Source: Pseudogulbenkiania sp. MAI-1
GTDB taxonomy: Bacteria > Pseudomonadota > Gammaproteobacteria > Burkholderiales > Chromobacteriaceae
Assembly (NCBI RefSeq): GCF_000527175.1
Contig: NZ_AZUR01000001.1
Coordinates: 3,125,001 to 3,189,000, forward strand
DNA length: 64,000 bases
Direction of reading: 5' to 3'
The notes beneath the pieces are model-generated. The model was not told where the DNA came from. It did no database searches and saw only the letters and a program-made list of their open reading frames with translations. The position numbers were made by a program, and so were the translations under genes. Of this stretch, positions 25,262-33,168 are shown in pieces (position 1 is the stretch's first letter; each line of letters starts with the position of its first letter).

Positions 25262-25887
25262 CAGCCCTTGCTCCCGGCATCGGGCTTGTCGAGCGCCGCC
25301 ATCAGCCCGGCCAGCTCGACGGCGGACTTGACGCCCATCTTGTCGAACACCCGGGCGCGGTGGACTTCCACCGTCTTCATGCTGATGGCCAGCTCGTCGG
25401 CGATCTGCTTGTTGAGCTTGCCCACCAGGATCAGCTGCATCACCTCGCGCTCGCGCTCGGTCAGCAAGCCGAGCGACTGGTGGAGCCGGCTCAGCCGGGC
25501 AAAGCGGTCGCGCTCCTGCTGGTCGCGCTGCAGCGCCTGGTCGACCATGGCCAAGAGGCGGCCATCGTCGAACGGCTTCTCCATGAAATCGATGGCACCG
25601 AGCTTGAGCGCCGCCACCGCGTGCGGCACGTCGCCGTGCGCGGTCAGCATGATCACCGGCGGGCAGTAAGGGTGTTCGGCCAAGCGTTCGAGCAGCACGA
25701 TGCCACTGATGCCCGACAAGCGCAAATCGACGATCAGGGCATTGAAGGCCGCCGGACCGGGGCCGGCCAGGAACGCCTCGGCGCTGTCGAAGCCGGTGGT
25801 GTGGAACCCCTGCCCGTCGAACAGCCAGATCAGCGAGGTCCGTACCGCCTCGTCGTCGTCTATCACGGCAAGCTGTTTTTCCGACAT
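25261..25887 (-). CDS. FixJ/DctR-type response regulator
   Basis: 208 residues. The receiver domain (about 4-120) has the acidic pair DDDE, the phospho-acceptor Asp in LIVDLRLSG (about 55), the Thr in MLTAHGDVPHAV and Lys in MEKPF. A LuxR-type HTH follows, LTEREREVMQLILVGKLNKQ and MKTVEVHRARVFDKMG (about 140-190). This is the FixJ/DctR/TodT class, which pairs with PAS-type kinases. No kinase is adjacent; the only PAS kinase in the window is the DctS-like one at 1796-4117, so it may be its partner. GGGAGAG precedes the ATG. It lies 16 bp after the MscS-type gene and overlaps nudB. Confidence 0.88.
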   Translation of the reverse strand: MSEKQLAVIDDDEAVRTSLIWLFDGQGFHTTGFDSAEAFLAGPGPAAFNALIVDLRLSGISGIVLLERLAEHPYCPPVIMLTAHGDVPHAVAALKLGAIDFMEKPFDDGRLLAMVDQALQRDQQERDRFARLSRLHQSLGLLTEREREVMQLILVGKLNKQIADELAISMKTVEVHRARVFDKMGVKSAVELAGLMAALDKPDAGSKG

Positions 25888-25903
25888 GCTCTCCCTCTCG
25901 TGG

Positions 25904-27196
25904 TCAGGCAGCGTCCCCACCGGCTGGGGCCAGGATGCGCACCTCGCGCTGCGGGAACGGAATGTTGATGCCATGTTGCTTGAAAGCGCGCCAGATGGCC
26001 AGATTGATCTCTGACTTGAGGTTGAGGAAGCCATTTTCCGGATCGGCCACCCAGAAGCCCAGCTCCAGGTTGATGCCGCTGTCGGCGAAGGCCGTCACGA
26101 ACGAGGCCGGTGCCGGATCGCTCAGCACACGCGGGTGGATTGCCGCCTCACGCACCAGCTGCAAGGCCAGCTCCAGGTTGCTGTCGTAGCCCACCTGCAC
26201 CGTCACGCTGGTCCAGATGCTCTTGTCCGAGTAGGACTGGTTGACCACGGTATTGGCGATCAGCGTGTCGTTCGGCACCAGCGCTTCCGAGCCGTCGGCG
26301 GTTTTCAGCACCACGTAGCGCGAGGTGATCTTGGTGACGTAGCCGGTGCGGTTGTCGATCATCAGCCGGTCGCCGATGCGGATCGAACGGTCGAGCAGGA
26401 TGATGAAGCCGGACACGTAGTTGCTGGCGATCTTCTGCAGGCCGAAGCCGAGGCCGACGCCGAGCGCGCCGCCGAACACCGACAGCACGGTCAGGTCGAT
26501 GCCGATGATCGGCAGCGCCACCATCACCCCGGCCACCAGCAGCACGGTCCGCGTCAGCTTGGTGAACACGATGCGCAGGCTCAGGTCGATGTCGGCCAGC
26601 TTCATCACGCGCGATTCAATGATCCGGCTCACCCACAGCGAGCCCACCAGGATGATGGCCACCCACAGCAAGCCGGTCAGGATCATGTACAGGTTGACCT
26701 CGACCTTGCCGACGTGGAAACGGATCGACTCCAGCCACTCCACCGCCAGGGTATCGACGCCGATCGCCCAGCTGACGAAGCCGAGCCAGAACAGCGTGGC
26801 GAGGAAGTGCTCGGTGGTGCGCTCGAAGCGCCCCTTCGGCAAGGCCTGGCGCACCATGGCGGTGGCGACGCGGATCAGGCCGAGCCAGAACAGCATGGCG
26901 CTGGCGATGGGTAGCAGCTGCGGCGCCTCACCCAGGATCAGGCGCCACAGCACGCCGCTCACGATCACCAGCAACTGCGCTGCCAGCGGCAGCACCAGGC
27001 GGAAGCCCGCGTAAGGCAGGAAGCGTTCGTAACGCTCCGGATGCTCGGCGAACAGCCGGCGGAACACCCGCTTCGCCACATACAGGCCGATCATGAACGC
27101 GGCCAGCGCCAAGGCCAGCTCCAGCCAACCGGAAGGCGTCTCCAGCGCCAGCATGAGTTTATCCAGGGTGAGCAGTTTGTCGCCGTCGACCAGCAT
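25904..27196 (-). CDS. Mechanosensitive ion channel, MscS family
   Basis: 430-residue membrane protein with about six transmembrane segments before the conserved MscS core. The pore-lining helix reads TVLSVFGGALGVGLGFGLQ, followed by KIASNYVSGFIILLDRSIRIGD (beta-domain entry), then LVPNDTLIANTVVNQS and a cytoplasmic C-terminal domain ending FPQREVRI. It releases solutes under hypo-osmotic shock. It is longer than E. coli MscS (286 residues) because of extra N-terminal helices. GGAGG lies about 11 nt upstream of the ATG. It sits 16 bp after lolD and 16 bp before the response regulator. Confidence 0.9.
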   Translation of the reverse strand: MLVDGDKLLTLDKLMLALETPSGWLELALALAAFMIGLYVAKRVFRRLFAEHPERYERFLPYAGFRLVLPLAAQLLVIVSGVLWRLILGEAPQLLPIASAMLFWLGLIRVATAMVRQALPKGRFERTTEHFLATLFWLGFVSWAIGVDTLAVEWLESIRFHVGKVEVNLYMILTGLLWVAIILVGSLWVSRIIESRVMKLADIDLSLRIVFTKLTRTVLLVAGVMVALPIIGIDLTVLSVFGGALGVGLGFGLQKIASNYVSGFIILLDRSIRIGDRLMIDNRTGYVTKITSRYVVLKTADGSEALVPNDTLIANTVVNQSYSDKSIWTSVTVQVGYDSNLELALQLVREAAIHPRVLSDPAPASFVTAFADSGINLELGFWVADPENGFLNLKSEINLAIWRAFKQHGINIPFPQREVRILAPAGGDAA

Positions 27197-27212
27197 GCAG
27201 AGAACTCCCTCC

Positions 27213-27920
27213 TTAATGGGTTGCGGTAAGAATCGGTTGCGGCGTGTCGGCAGACAGCACGCCGTCGGTCAGGCGCAAGACACGCCCGGTACGGTTCGCC
27301 AGACGGTCGTCGTGAGTGACGATCACCAGGCTGGTGCCGAGGCTCGCGTTCAGTTCCAGCATCAGCTCGAACACCGCGTCGGCGTTGCCTCGGTCGAGGT
27401 TGCCGGTCGGCTCGTCGGCCAGCACGCAGGCCGGCTTCGTCACCAGCGCGCGGGCGATGGCGGCGCGCTGGCGCTCGCCGCCGGACAGCTCACCCGGCTT
27501 GTGCGCGAGACGGCGCGCCAGGCCGACGCGGCCCAACATCTCGGCCGCCTGCTGCTCCGCCTCGGCACGCCTCATGCGCCGGATCAGCAGCGGCATCATG
27601 ACGTTCTCCAGCGCGGTGAACTCCGGCAGCAGGTGATGGAACTGGTAGACGAAACCGAGCGAGCGGTTGCGCAGCTCACCGCGCTGGCGCTCGTTCAGCT
27701 TCGAGAGCGACTGGCCCATCACCTCGATCTCGCCCGAAGTCGGGGTATCGAGCCCGCCCAGGAGGTGCAGCAGCGTGCTCTTGCCGGAGCCGGAGGCGCC
27801 GACGATGGCCAGCCGCTCGCCCTTCTCGACCTCGAGCGACACGCCGGACAGCACCTCGACATTCAGCCCGCCCTCGTCGTACACCTTGGACAGGTCATGG
27901 CAACGCAATACCTTACTCAT
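27213..27920 (-). CDS. lolD: Lipoprotein-releasing system ATPase LolD
   Basis: ABC ATPase of 235 residues that powers release of outer-membrane lipoproteins from the inner membrane to LolA. Walker A GASGSGKSTLL, the LolD-characteristic FVYQFHHLLPEFTALENVMMPL, signature LSGGERQRAAIARAL and Walker B VLADEPTGNLD are present. The start overlaps the end of the LolC/E gene by 8 bp. Confidence 0.95.
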   Translation of the reverse strand: MSKVLRCHDLSKVYDEGGLNVEVLSGVSLEVEKGERLAIVGASGSGKSTLLHLLGGLDTPTSGEIEVMGQSLSKLNERQRGELRNRSLGFVYQFHHLLPEFTALENVMMPLLIRRMRRAEAEQQAAEMLGRVGLARRLAHKPGELSGGERQRAAIARALVTKPACVLADEPTGNLDRGNADAVFELMLELNASLGTSLVIVTHDDRLANRTGRVLRLTDGVLSADTPQPILTATH

Positions 27921-29160
27921 AGCGCAGCGCCTCCGCCGGTTGGGTGCGCGCGGCGCGCCAGCTCGGGTAGAGCGTGGCCAAGAGGGCCAGCAGCAGCGAG
28001 ATCACGGTGATGGTGGAGACGTCGCCCCACTGCACGTCGGACGGCAGGTAATCGATCATGTAGACCTCGCTCGACAAAATCTTGGTACCGATCAGGCGCT
28101 CGATCAGCGGCACGATCACGTCCAGGTTCAGCGCCACCAGCACGCCGCCGGCCACGCCGCAGAAGGTGCCCAGCACGCCGGACACCGCCCCCTGGATCAC
28201 GAAGATCTTCATGATGCTGGCCGGCGCCGCCCCCAGCGTGCGCAGGATGGCGATGTCGGCCTGCTTGTCGGTCACCACCATCACCAGCGACGACACCAGG
28301 TTGAACGCGGCCACGGCGACGATCAGCGTCAGGATGATGGTCATCATGCGCTTCTCGATCTGCACCGCGCGGAAGTAGTTGGCGTTCATGTCGGTCCAGT
28401 CGGAAGTGAACGCGTTGGCCGACAGCTTGTTGCGCAGTTCGGCCTTGACCAGCGGTGCGGCGAACAGGTCGTCCAGCTTCAGCCGCACCCCGCTCACCTT
28501 GTCGCCCATGCGGAACAGCACCTGGGCGTCCCTGAGGTGGATCATCGCCAGCGACGAGTCGTACTCGAACATGTCGACCTTGAACAGGCCGACCACGGTG
28601 AACTGCTTGAGACGCGGCAGCATGCCAGCCGGGGTGACGTTGCCCTCCGGAGTGATCACGGTAACCTTGTCGCCGGTGACGACGTTGAGCTGGCGCGCGA
28701 GCTCGACGCCCAGCAGGATGCCGAACTCGCCCGGCTTGAGCGAGGCGAGCGTGCCGCTCACCATGTGTTTGCCGACGTCGACCACGCGGTCCTCGCTGAC
28801 CGGGTCGATGCCGCGGACGAGGGTGCCGCGCACGTTGCCGCCGGCCGACATCAGGCCCTGGGCGTTGACGAAGGGCGCGGTGGCGATGACGTGCGGCTCC
28901 TTGGCGGCAAGCCTGGCCACCGCCGGCCAGTCGGACAGCTTGCCCTCGTAGGTGCTGATCTCGACGTGCGAGGCGACGCCGAGAATGCGGCTGCGGATTT
29001 CCTTCTGGAAACCGTTCATCACCGACAGCACGATGATCAGCGCGGCCACGCCGAGCGCGATGCCGACCACCGACACCAGCGAGATGAAGGAAATGAAACC
29101 GTTGCGGCGCTTGGCGCGCAGGTAGCGGAAGCCGATCAGGGCTTCAAAAGGAAGGGCCAT
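27913..29160 (-). CDS. lolC: Lipoprotein-releasing system permease LolC/LolE
   Basis: 415-residue inner-membrane protein with an N-terminal helix after FEALIGFRYLRAKRRNGFIS, a large periplasmic domain (about 50-270) and three C-terminal helices, ending LYPSWRAARTQPAEALRYE. Only one LolC/E-type gene is present, so the complex may be a LolF-like homodimer with LolD rather than the LolCE heterodimer of enterics. The start at 29160 is set by AGGA at 8 nt and by the family N-terminus; the frame is open to 29250. Confidence 0.92.
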   Translation of the reverse strand: MALPFEALIGFRYLRAKRRNGFISFISLVSVVGIALGVAALIIVLSVMNGFQKEIRSRILGVASHVEISTYEGKLSDWPAVARLAAKEPHVIATAPFVNAQGLMSAGGNVRGTLVRGIDPVSEDRVVDVGKHMVSGTLASLKPGEFGILLGVELARQLNVVTGDKVTVITPEGNVTPAGMLPRLKQFTVVGLFKVDMFEYDSSLAMIHLRDAQVLFRMGDKVSGVRLKLDDLFAAPLVKAELRNKLSANAFTSDWTDMNANYFRAVQIEKRMMTIILTLIVAVAAFNLVSSLVMVVTDKQADIAILRTLGAAPASIMKIFVIQGAVSGVLGTFCGVAGGVLVALNLDVIVPLIERLIGTKILSSEVYMIDYLPSDVQWGDVSTITVISLLLALLATLYPSWRAARTQPAEALRYE

Positions 29161-29304
29161 GCCATGTTTTCCTGGAGCGAGGAGGGGGTGAGCAAAATCG
29201 TTGCGGACAACTCGACGCCGGTTCGAGCCGCGCAACCGTACGACAAGCACGGCAGCATCGCAGAGCCGGGATAGCGCCGCACAGCGGAGGTACTCACTCG
29301 CTGC

Positions 29305-29517
29305 TCAGCCCTGGTAGGGGTTGTCGAGGTTCTGCATCAGCGCCACCAGGAACGCGCGCACCTGGCGCTCGTCGCACCCCATCAGGATGGCGTCTTCGAA
29401 GGCATCCTGCGCCATTTGCGCCAGTTCTTCGAGGTTCTCGTTCATCACCTTGATCTTTTCGACGCAGGCCACGACGTTGCCCTCCGGATCGAGCCACACC
29501 GGTTGTTGCAGTTTCAT
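29305..29517 (-). CDS. Small conserved-looking hypothetical protein
   Basis: 70 residues, acidic, not recognised. It begins MKLQQPVWLDPEGNVVAC and continues as amphipathic helices (NLEELAQMAQDAFEDAILMG, CDERQVRAFLVALMQNLDN). The start shares the context CCTATGAAA with the upstream NlpC/P60 gene but has only a weak GGAACG ribosome-binding site. The tidy composition and in-frame helices suggest a real gene. It lies between the NlpC/P60 gene and lolC, separated from the former by a terminator. Confidence 0.65.
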   Translation of the reverse strand: MKLQQPVWLDPEGNVVACVEKIKVMNENLEELAQMAQDAFEDAILMGCDERQVRAFLVALMQNLDNPYQG

Positions 29518-29538
29518 AGGACGTTCCGTTTGTTTTTC

Positions 29539-29568
29539 AAAAACACGATGCCCGCCAGGGCGGGCATC
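29539..29568 (-). terminator. Terminator of the NlpC/P60 gene
   Basis: On the minus strand GATGCCCGCC and GGCGGGCATC form a perfect stem (tight loop), followed by GTGTTTTTG. Confidence 0.75.
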
Positions 29569-29596
29569 GACAGTCGAGCGGGAGTCAGTCACCGCA

Positions 29597-30505
29597 TCAG
29601 GAGTGCCGGGACGACGCCTCTTTTTTCTTGCGCGCCTCCTTGCCGGACCGGCCTGCATCGGACGACTTGCTGCGGGAGGGTTTCGTCTCCTCGGCCTTCT
29701 TGCTGCGGGAAGACTTGCCTGCCTTGGACGACACCGCCTTGTCGCCATTGCTCCGCCGCCCTTTGGCTTCCGCCACCTCTTCCTGCTTGCAGCGTCGCCC
29801 CTTGCGGCAGGCAACCTTGGCTTTCGGCTCCTCGGCAGCGGTAATCTCCTGCTTGCAGCGCCGACCCTTGCGGCACACGACCTTGGCAGCGGGCTCCTTG
29901 CCCTCCACCGCCTTGACGCTGTTTTTCGCCAGCAGCTTTGGCGTCGGTTCGCTGTCGTCGCGCACGACACCCGCCGCCGAGCCGCGGCTCACGCGCCGGG
30001 CGCCGTTGTAGCGCGCCGTCCAGTAACTCTGGTTCATGTTGGACACCTCGACCGACTTGCCGGTGCGAGGGGAATGGATGAACTTGCCGCCCCCCATGTA
30101 GATGCCGACATGGGAATACTGGAAGCCGCGGGTGTTGAAAAAGACCAGATCGCCCGGCGCCAGTTCACTTTTTTCTACCGGGCGCCCCGCATTGGCCATT
30201 TCCGCCGCGGTACGCGGCAGATTCACCCGCAATGACTTTTTGAATACATACTGAATGAAACCGCTGCAATCCAGCCCTGCCGACGGCGTGCTGCCGCCAA
30301 AGCGATAGGCCACACCAAGCAGGCTCATGGCCTGCAGCAACAAGTCGCCGACGGCCTCTTCGCCCGGCGCGGCGAATTTGCCGATCGGGTCTTCCTGAGT
30401 TTCGGCGGCGGGGTGATTTTCCGGGGGGGCTTTGTCTGGCGCGGCATAAGCCAATACCATAAAGGTAGCCAGCACCCAAGCCAACAGGTGCAGATGCAAT
30501 TTCAT
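29597..30505 (-). CDS. NlpC/P60 family cell-wall hydrolase with basic repeat tail
   Basis: 302-residue exported protein. The signal peptide ends LAYA (about residue 20). The NlpC/P60 domain (about 55-170) has the catalytic Cys in GLDCSGFIQYVF and the His in YSHVGIYMGGGKFIHS, typical of D,L-endopeptidases cutting stem peptides (Spr/MepS-like). It is followed by a 125-residue tail very rich in Lys/Arg/Ser/Ala/Glu that contains two copies of CRKGRRCKQE, spaced about 20 residues apart. Such tails may bind teichoic-like polymers, LPS or DNA; none can be assigned. The start at 30505 gives a proper signal peptide. It is divergent from ubiB. Confidence 0.85.
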   Translation of the reverse strand: MKLHLHLLAWVLATFMVLAYAAPDKAPPENHPAAETQEDPIGKFAAPGEEAVGDLLLQAMSLLGVAYRFGGSTPSAGLDCSGFIQYVFKKSLRVNLPRTAAEMANAGRPVEKSELAPGDLVFFNTRGFQYSHVGIYMGGGKFIHSPRTGKSVEVSNMNQSYWTARYNGARRVSRGSAAGVVRDDSEPTPKLLAKNSVKAVEGKEPAAKVVCRKGRRCKQEITAAEEPKAKVACRKGRRCKQEEVAEAKGRRSNGDKAVSSKAGKSSRSKKAEETKPSRSKSSDAGRSGKEARKKKEASSRHS

Positions 30506-30566
30506 AGGCCGCACTCTATCGGACGAGGCGTGGAGTGTAAAGCCAACCCAAAATGCGGGATGCCCG

Positions 30567-32249
30567 ATGCTGAAAGAAACCCTGATCGCCATGCGCGACC
30601 TGCCGCGCCTGAAGGAAATCACCGGAATCCTGTTCCGTCACGGCCTCGGCCAGTTCGCCCAACGCCTCAAGCTGCCGCGTGCCCTGGCCAAGGCCGGCGC
30701 CTGGCTGAATCTGCCGCTGCCGGAGGGGGACGAGGGGCTACCGCCGCCGGTCCGAGTGCGCCTGGCTTTCGAAGAACTCGGCCCGACCTTCATCAAGCTG
30801 GGGCAGATCTTGTCCACCCGCGTCGACGTCTTTCCGCCGGAATGGATCGCCGAGTTCGAGAAGCTGCAAAGCCACGTGCCGCCGCTGCACCCGGAACAGG
30901 TGCCGCAACTGGTCAAGCACGCACTGGGCAGTTCCATCGAGGAACTGTTCGACGAATTCGAGATGCAGCCGATCGGTTCGGCCTCGATCGCCCAAGTGCA
31001 CCGTGCCACGCTCAAGGACGGTACCGTGGTGGCGGTCAAGCTGCGCCGCCCCGGCATCGTGCCCAAGGTGCAGGCCGACCTGCGCATCCTCGAGCACATC
31101 GCCGGGCTGATCGAGCTGGAGTTTCCCGACGCCCGGCGCTACCAGCCGACCGGAATCGTCAACGAGTTCGCCCGTTCGCTGAACCGCGAGATGAACCTGG
31201 CGGTGGAGGCGCGCAATATGGAACGCTTCGGGCGCGATTTCGCCGACGACCCGTTCGTGCATGTGCCCGGCGTGTATTGGGACTACACCAACCCGGCCGT
31301 CAACGTGCAGGACTTCATCGACGGCCATGCCGCCACCCGGGTCGACATGCTCAGGGAGGCCGGCCTCGACCCGACCACGCTGGCCGACCGCGGTGCCGAC
31401 GCGGTGCTGCGCATGATCCTGATCAACGGCTTCTTCCACGCCGACCCGCACCCCGGCAACGTGATCTTCCAGCCCGACAACTGCATCGCCTTCATCGATT
31501 TCGGCATGGTCGGCCGCATCAGCCATACGCGCCGCGACGAGATCGTCGACCTGTTGGCGGCGCTCTCGGAACGCGACGAGCGAGCGATGATCGACGTGCT
31601 GATCGAGTGGACCGGCACCACCCCGGTGGACGAAGACAAGTTCGCCGACGACATCAGCGAGTTCATGTTCCAGTACGAGCACATTCCGCTGAAGGATCTC
31701 AACATCAGCCAGCTGATCATCGACATCATGTCGCTGATCCGCGACCACGGCATCGTGCTGCCGCCGGACATGGCCATGCTGTTCAAGGCGCTGATCACGC
31801 TGGAAGGGCTGGGGCGCCAGCTCAACCCGGATTTCCAGCTGGTGGAACACCTGACGCCGTTCGTGCGCGAGCTGATCCTCAACCGTTACACACCCCAGAC
31901 CCTGCTCAAGCGCGGCAAGCAGACGCTGGTCGAAGCCGCGAGCATCATCGGCGACCTGCCGCGCGACCTGATCCGGCTCGGCAAAGACATCCGCCACGGC
32001 AAGTTCCGCATCAACTTCGACCTGCAGCGGCTGGATAGCTTCGGCCGCCAGATCGACCGCACCGCCAACCGGCTGACGATGGGCATCGTCACCGGCTGCC
32101 TGATCATCGGCTCGTCCATCGTGATGACCGTCGACGCCGGACCCAAGCTGTTCGGCCTGCCCTTCTTCGGCTTCATGGGTTTCATGGTGGCCTTCTTCAA
32201 CAGCCTGTGGCTGATCTGGTCGATCTGGCGTGCCGGCAAGGAGTGGTGA
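30567..32249 (+). CDS. ubiB: UbiB-type ABC1 atypical kinase/ATPase
   Basis: 560 residues, required for ubiquinone biosynthesis, probably as a membrane-bound ATPase that aids access to lipid intermediates. The ABC1 signature KxGQ is in FIKLGQILSTRVDVFP (about 77-92). The Ala-rich nucleotide loop is PIGSASIAQVH (about 134-144), the catalytic region is HADPHPGNVIF with IDFGMVG, and two C-terminal transmembrane helices (about 508-550) end the protein. The ribosome-binding site is weak (GGGA). It starts 61 bp from the divergent NlpC/P60 gene. No other ubi genes are in the window. Confidence 0.92.
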   Translation: MLKETLIAMRDLPRLKEITGILFRHGLGQFAQRLKLPRALAKAGAWLNLPLPEGDEGLPPPVRVRLAFEELGPTFIKLGQILSTRVDVFPPEWIAEFEKLQSHVPPLHPEQVPQLVKHALGSSIEELFDEFEMQPIGSASIAQVHRATLKDGTVVAVKLRRPGIVPKVQADLRILEHIAGLIELEFPDARRYQPTGIVNEFARSLNREMNLAVEARNMERFGRDFADDPFVHVPGVYWDYTNPAVNVQDFIDGHAATRVDMLREAGLDPTTLADRGADAVLRMILINGFFHADPHPGNVIFQPDNCIAFIDFGMVGRISHTRRDEIVDLLAALSERDERAMIDVLIEWTGTTPVDEDKFADDISEFMFQYEHIPLKDLNISQLIIDIMSLIRDHGIVLPPDMAMLFKALITLEGLGRQLNPDFQLVEHLTPFVRELILNRYTPQTLLKRGKQTLVEAASIIGDLPRDLIRLGKDIRHGKFRINFDLQRLDSFGRQIDRTANRLTMGIVTGCLIIGSSIVMTVDAGPKLFGLPFFGFMGFMVAFFNSLWLIWSIWRAGKEW

Positions 32250-32347
32250 GGCGGTCGCCCGCGCCGGGGCCATGCCCGGTCGGTCAGGCCTCTTGATACC
32301 ACCGTTGTAGCCATGAGACAGATGCAGCCTGGAGGGACTCTGCCGTG

Positions 32348-32376
32348 TTGACCATGCCAATGATAATCATTATCAT
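32348..32376 (+). promoter_or_regulatory. Promoter of the DUF2325 gene
   Basis: TTGACC (32348-32353), 17-bp spacer, TATCAT (32371-32376), about 35 bp before the ATG. The Fur box overlaps the spacer and the -10 element. Confidence 0.75.
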
Positions 32377-32377
32377 T
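32359..32377 (+). promoter_or_regulatory. Fur box
   Basis: AATGATAATCATTATCATT: perfect 9-bp inverted arms around one central base, containing the 7-1-7 Fur heptamer consensus TGATAAT-N-ATTATCA without mismatch. Its position over the -10 region predicts repression when iron is plentiful. Confidence 0.85.
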
Positions 32378-32410
32378 TTCAACATCACAACAAGATCACG
32401 AGGAAACCCC

Positions 32411-32758
32411 ATGAACGCCATGCTGGTCGGAGCCGATACCCTGGGCAACATCCCCACCGTGCTGGAGAGCTTCGGCATCTCCATCCATCGCCACCTGAGC
32501 GGCCGCAACAGCTCGCATCAGCGCAAGCTCGACCGCCTGCCCGCCGGCACCGACATGCTGATCCTGTTCACCGACTTCCTCGGCCACAACGTGATGCGCC
32601 ACTTCCGCGAGCTGGCCTCGGAACAAAACGTGCGCTTCATCGCCTGCCGCCGCTCGGTGTGCGCGCTGAAGCAGTCGCTCACCGGCGTCGGCCTTTGCGA
32701 GCAAAGCGCCTGCGCCAGCTGTCCCAATGCCGCCAAGCGCGGCAAGGGCAAGCACTGA
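32411..32758 (+). CDS. DUF2325 family protein, iron-regulated
   Basis: 115 residues beginning MLVGADTLGNIPTVLESFG after the first codons, with the DUF2325 pattern of a Rossmann-like strand, TDMLILFTDFLGHNVMRHFR and FIACRRSVCALKQSL. Five cysteines cluster in the C-terminal third (CRRSVC, then CEQSACASC), suggesting metal binding or redox chemistry. The function of the family is unknown. AGGAAA is well spaced before the ATG at 32411. A perfect Fur box covers its promoter, so it should be expressed under iron starvation. It is monocistronic, followed by a hairpin. Confidence 0.8.
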   Translation: MNAMLVGADTLGNIPTVLESFGISIHRHLSGRNSSHQRKLDRLPAGTDMLILFTDFLGHNVMRHFRELASEQNVRFIACRRSVCALKQSLTGVGLCEQSACASCPNAAKRGKGKH

Positions 32759-32783
32759 AGCCGAGGGGCGCGACAAAAACCAT

Positions 32784-32807
32784 CGAGGCCGGAGAATTCC
32801 GGCCTCG
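32784..32807 (+). terminator. Probable terminator of the DUF2325 gene
   Basis: Perfect 10-bp stem CGAGGCCGGA/TCCGGCCTCG with a 4-nt loop, 25 bp after the stop. The tail CTCATTAT is only weakly U-rich. Confidence 0.6.
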
Positions 32808-32839
32808 CTCATTATGCCCAATCGGCAGGCAACCGGCTT

Positions 32840-32989
32840 AGAGCCGCTAACAAAACCCAGTGCAACGGTCTTAGCTAGGCGCGCAGCCGAAGACAGTACA
32901 AGTCGTACGGCAAGTGCTTGCTGAGCGAATCTCTGCGAGAGATTCGCACGCGAACGCAACAACGCCAAGAGGGTTTTGTTAGCGGCTCT
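32840..32989. mobile_element. 150-bp MITE-like palindromic element
   Basis: Terminal inverted repeats of 19 bp, AGAGCCGCTAACAAAACCC (32840-32858) and its exact complement (32971-32989), enclose 112 bp. The interior carries GTACAAGTCGTAC and a perfect 10-bp hairpin GCGAATCTCT/AGAGATTCGC (32925-32947). No coding capacity. The right end abuts the stop codon of the anti-sigma gene. The core (GAAGACAGTACAAG...CGTACGGCAAG...GGTTTTGTTAG) resembles intergenic repeats known in beta- and gammaproteobacteria, recalled rather than checked. Confidence 0.7.
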
Positions 32990-33168
32990 TATTCCCCGCG
33001 CCCGGCCTTGCGCGCCGCTTGCTGCATCAACTGCAACTGGCGCGAGAACTCGGTGCAGTTGCCGCAAAGGAACAGGTGGATGCGCAGCCGCAGGTACTCG
33101 GTCTTGCTCAGCGGCCGGTCGAGCGCGTCGGAAATCAGCCGGCTGGCCTGTTTGCAGTTGATCCTCAT
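32989..33168 (-). CDS. Short zinc-finger anti-sigma factor
   Basis: 59-residue protein with a C-x(n)-HxxxCxxC pattern: Cys in INCKQASRLISDALDRPL, then HLFLCGNC, i.e. the zf-HC2 type that holds an ECF sigma factor inactive. There is no membrane segment, so it is a soluble, probably redox- or metal-responsive anti-sigma. AGGAGGTG lies 6 nt before the ATG, and the start overlaps the sigma gene stop (ATGA). Its stop codon TAA (32989-32991) shares a base with the end of the MITE-like element, so the tail may have been altered by that insertion. Confidence 0.8.
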   Translation of the reverse strand: MRINCKQASRLISDALDRPLSKTEYLRLRIHLFLCGNCTEFSRQLQLMQQAARKAGRGE

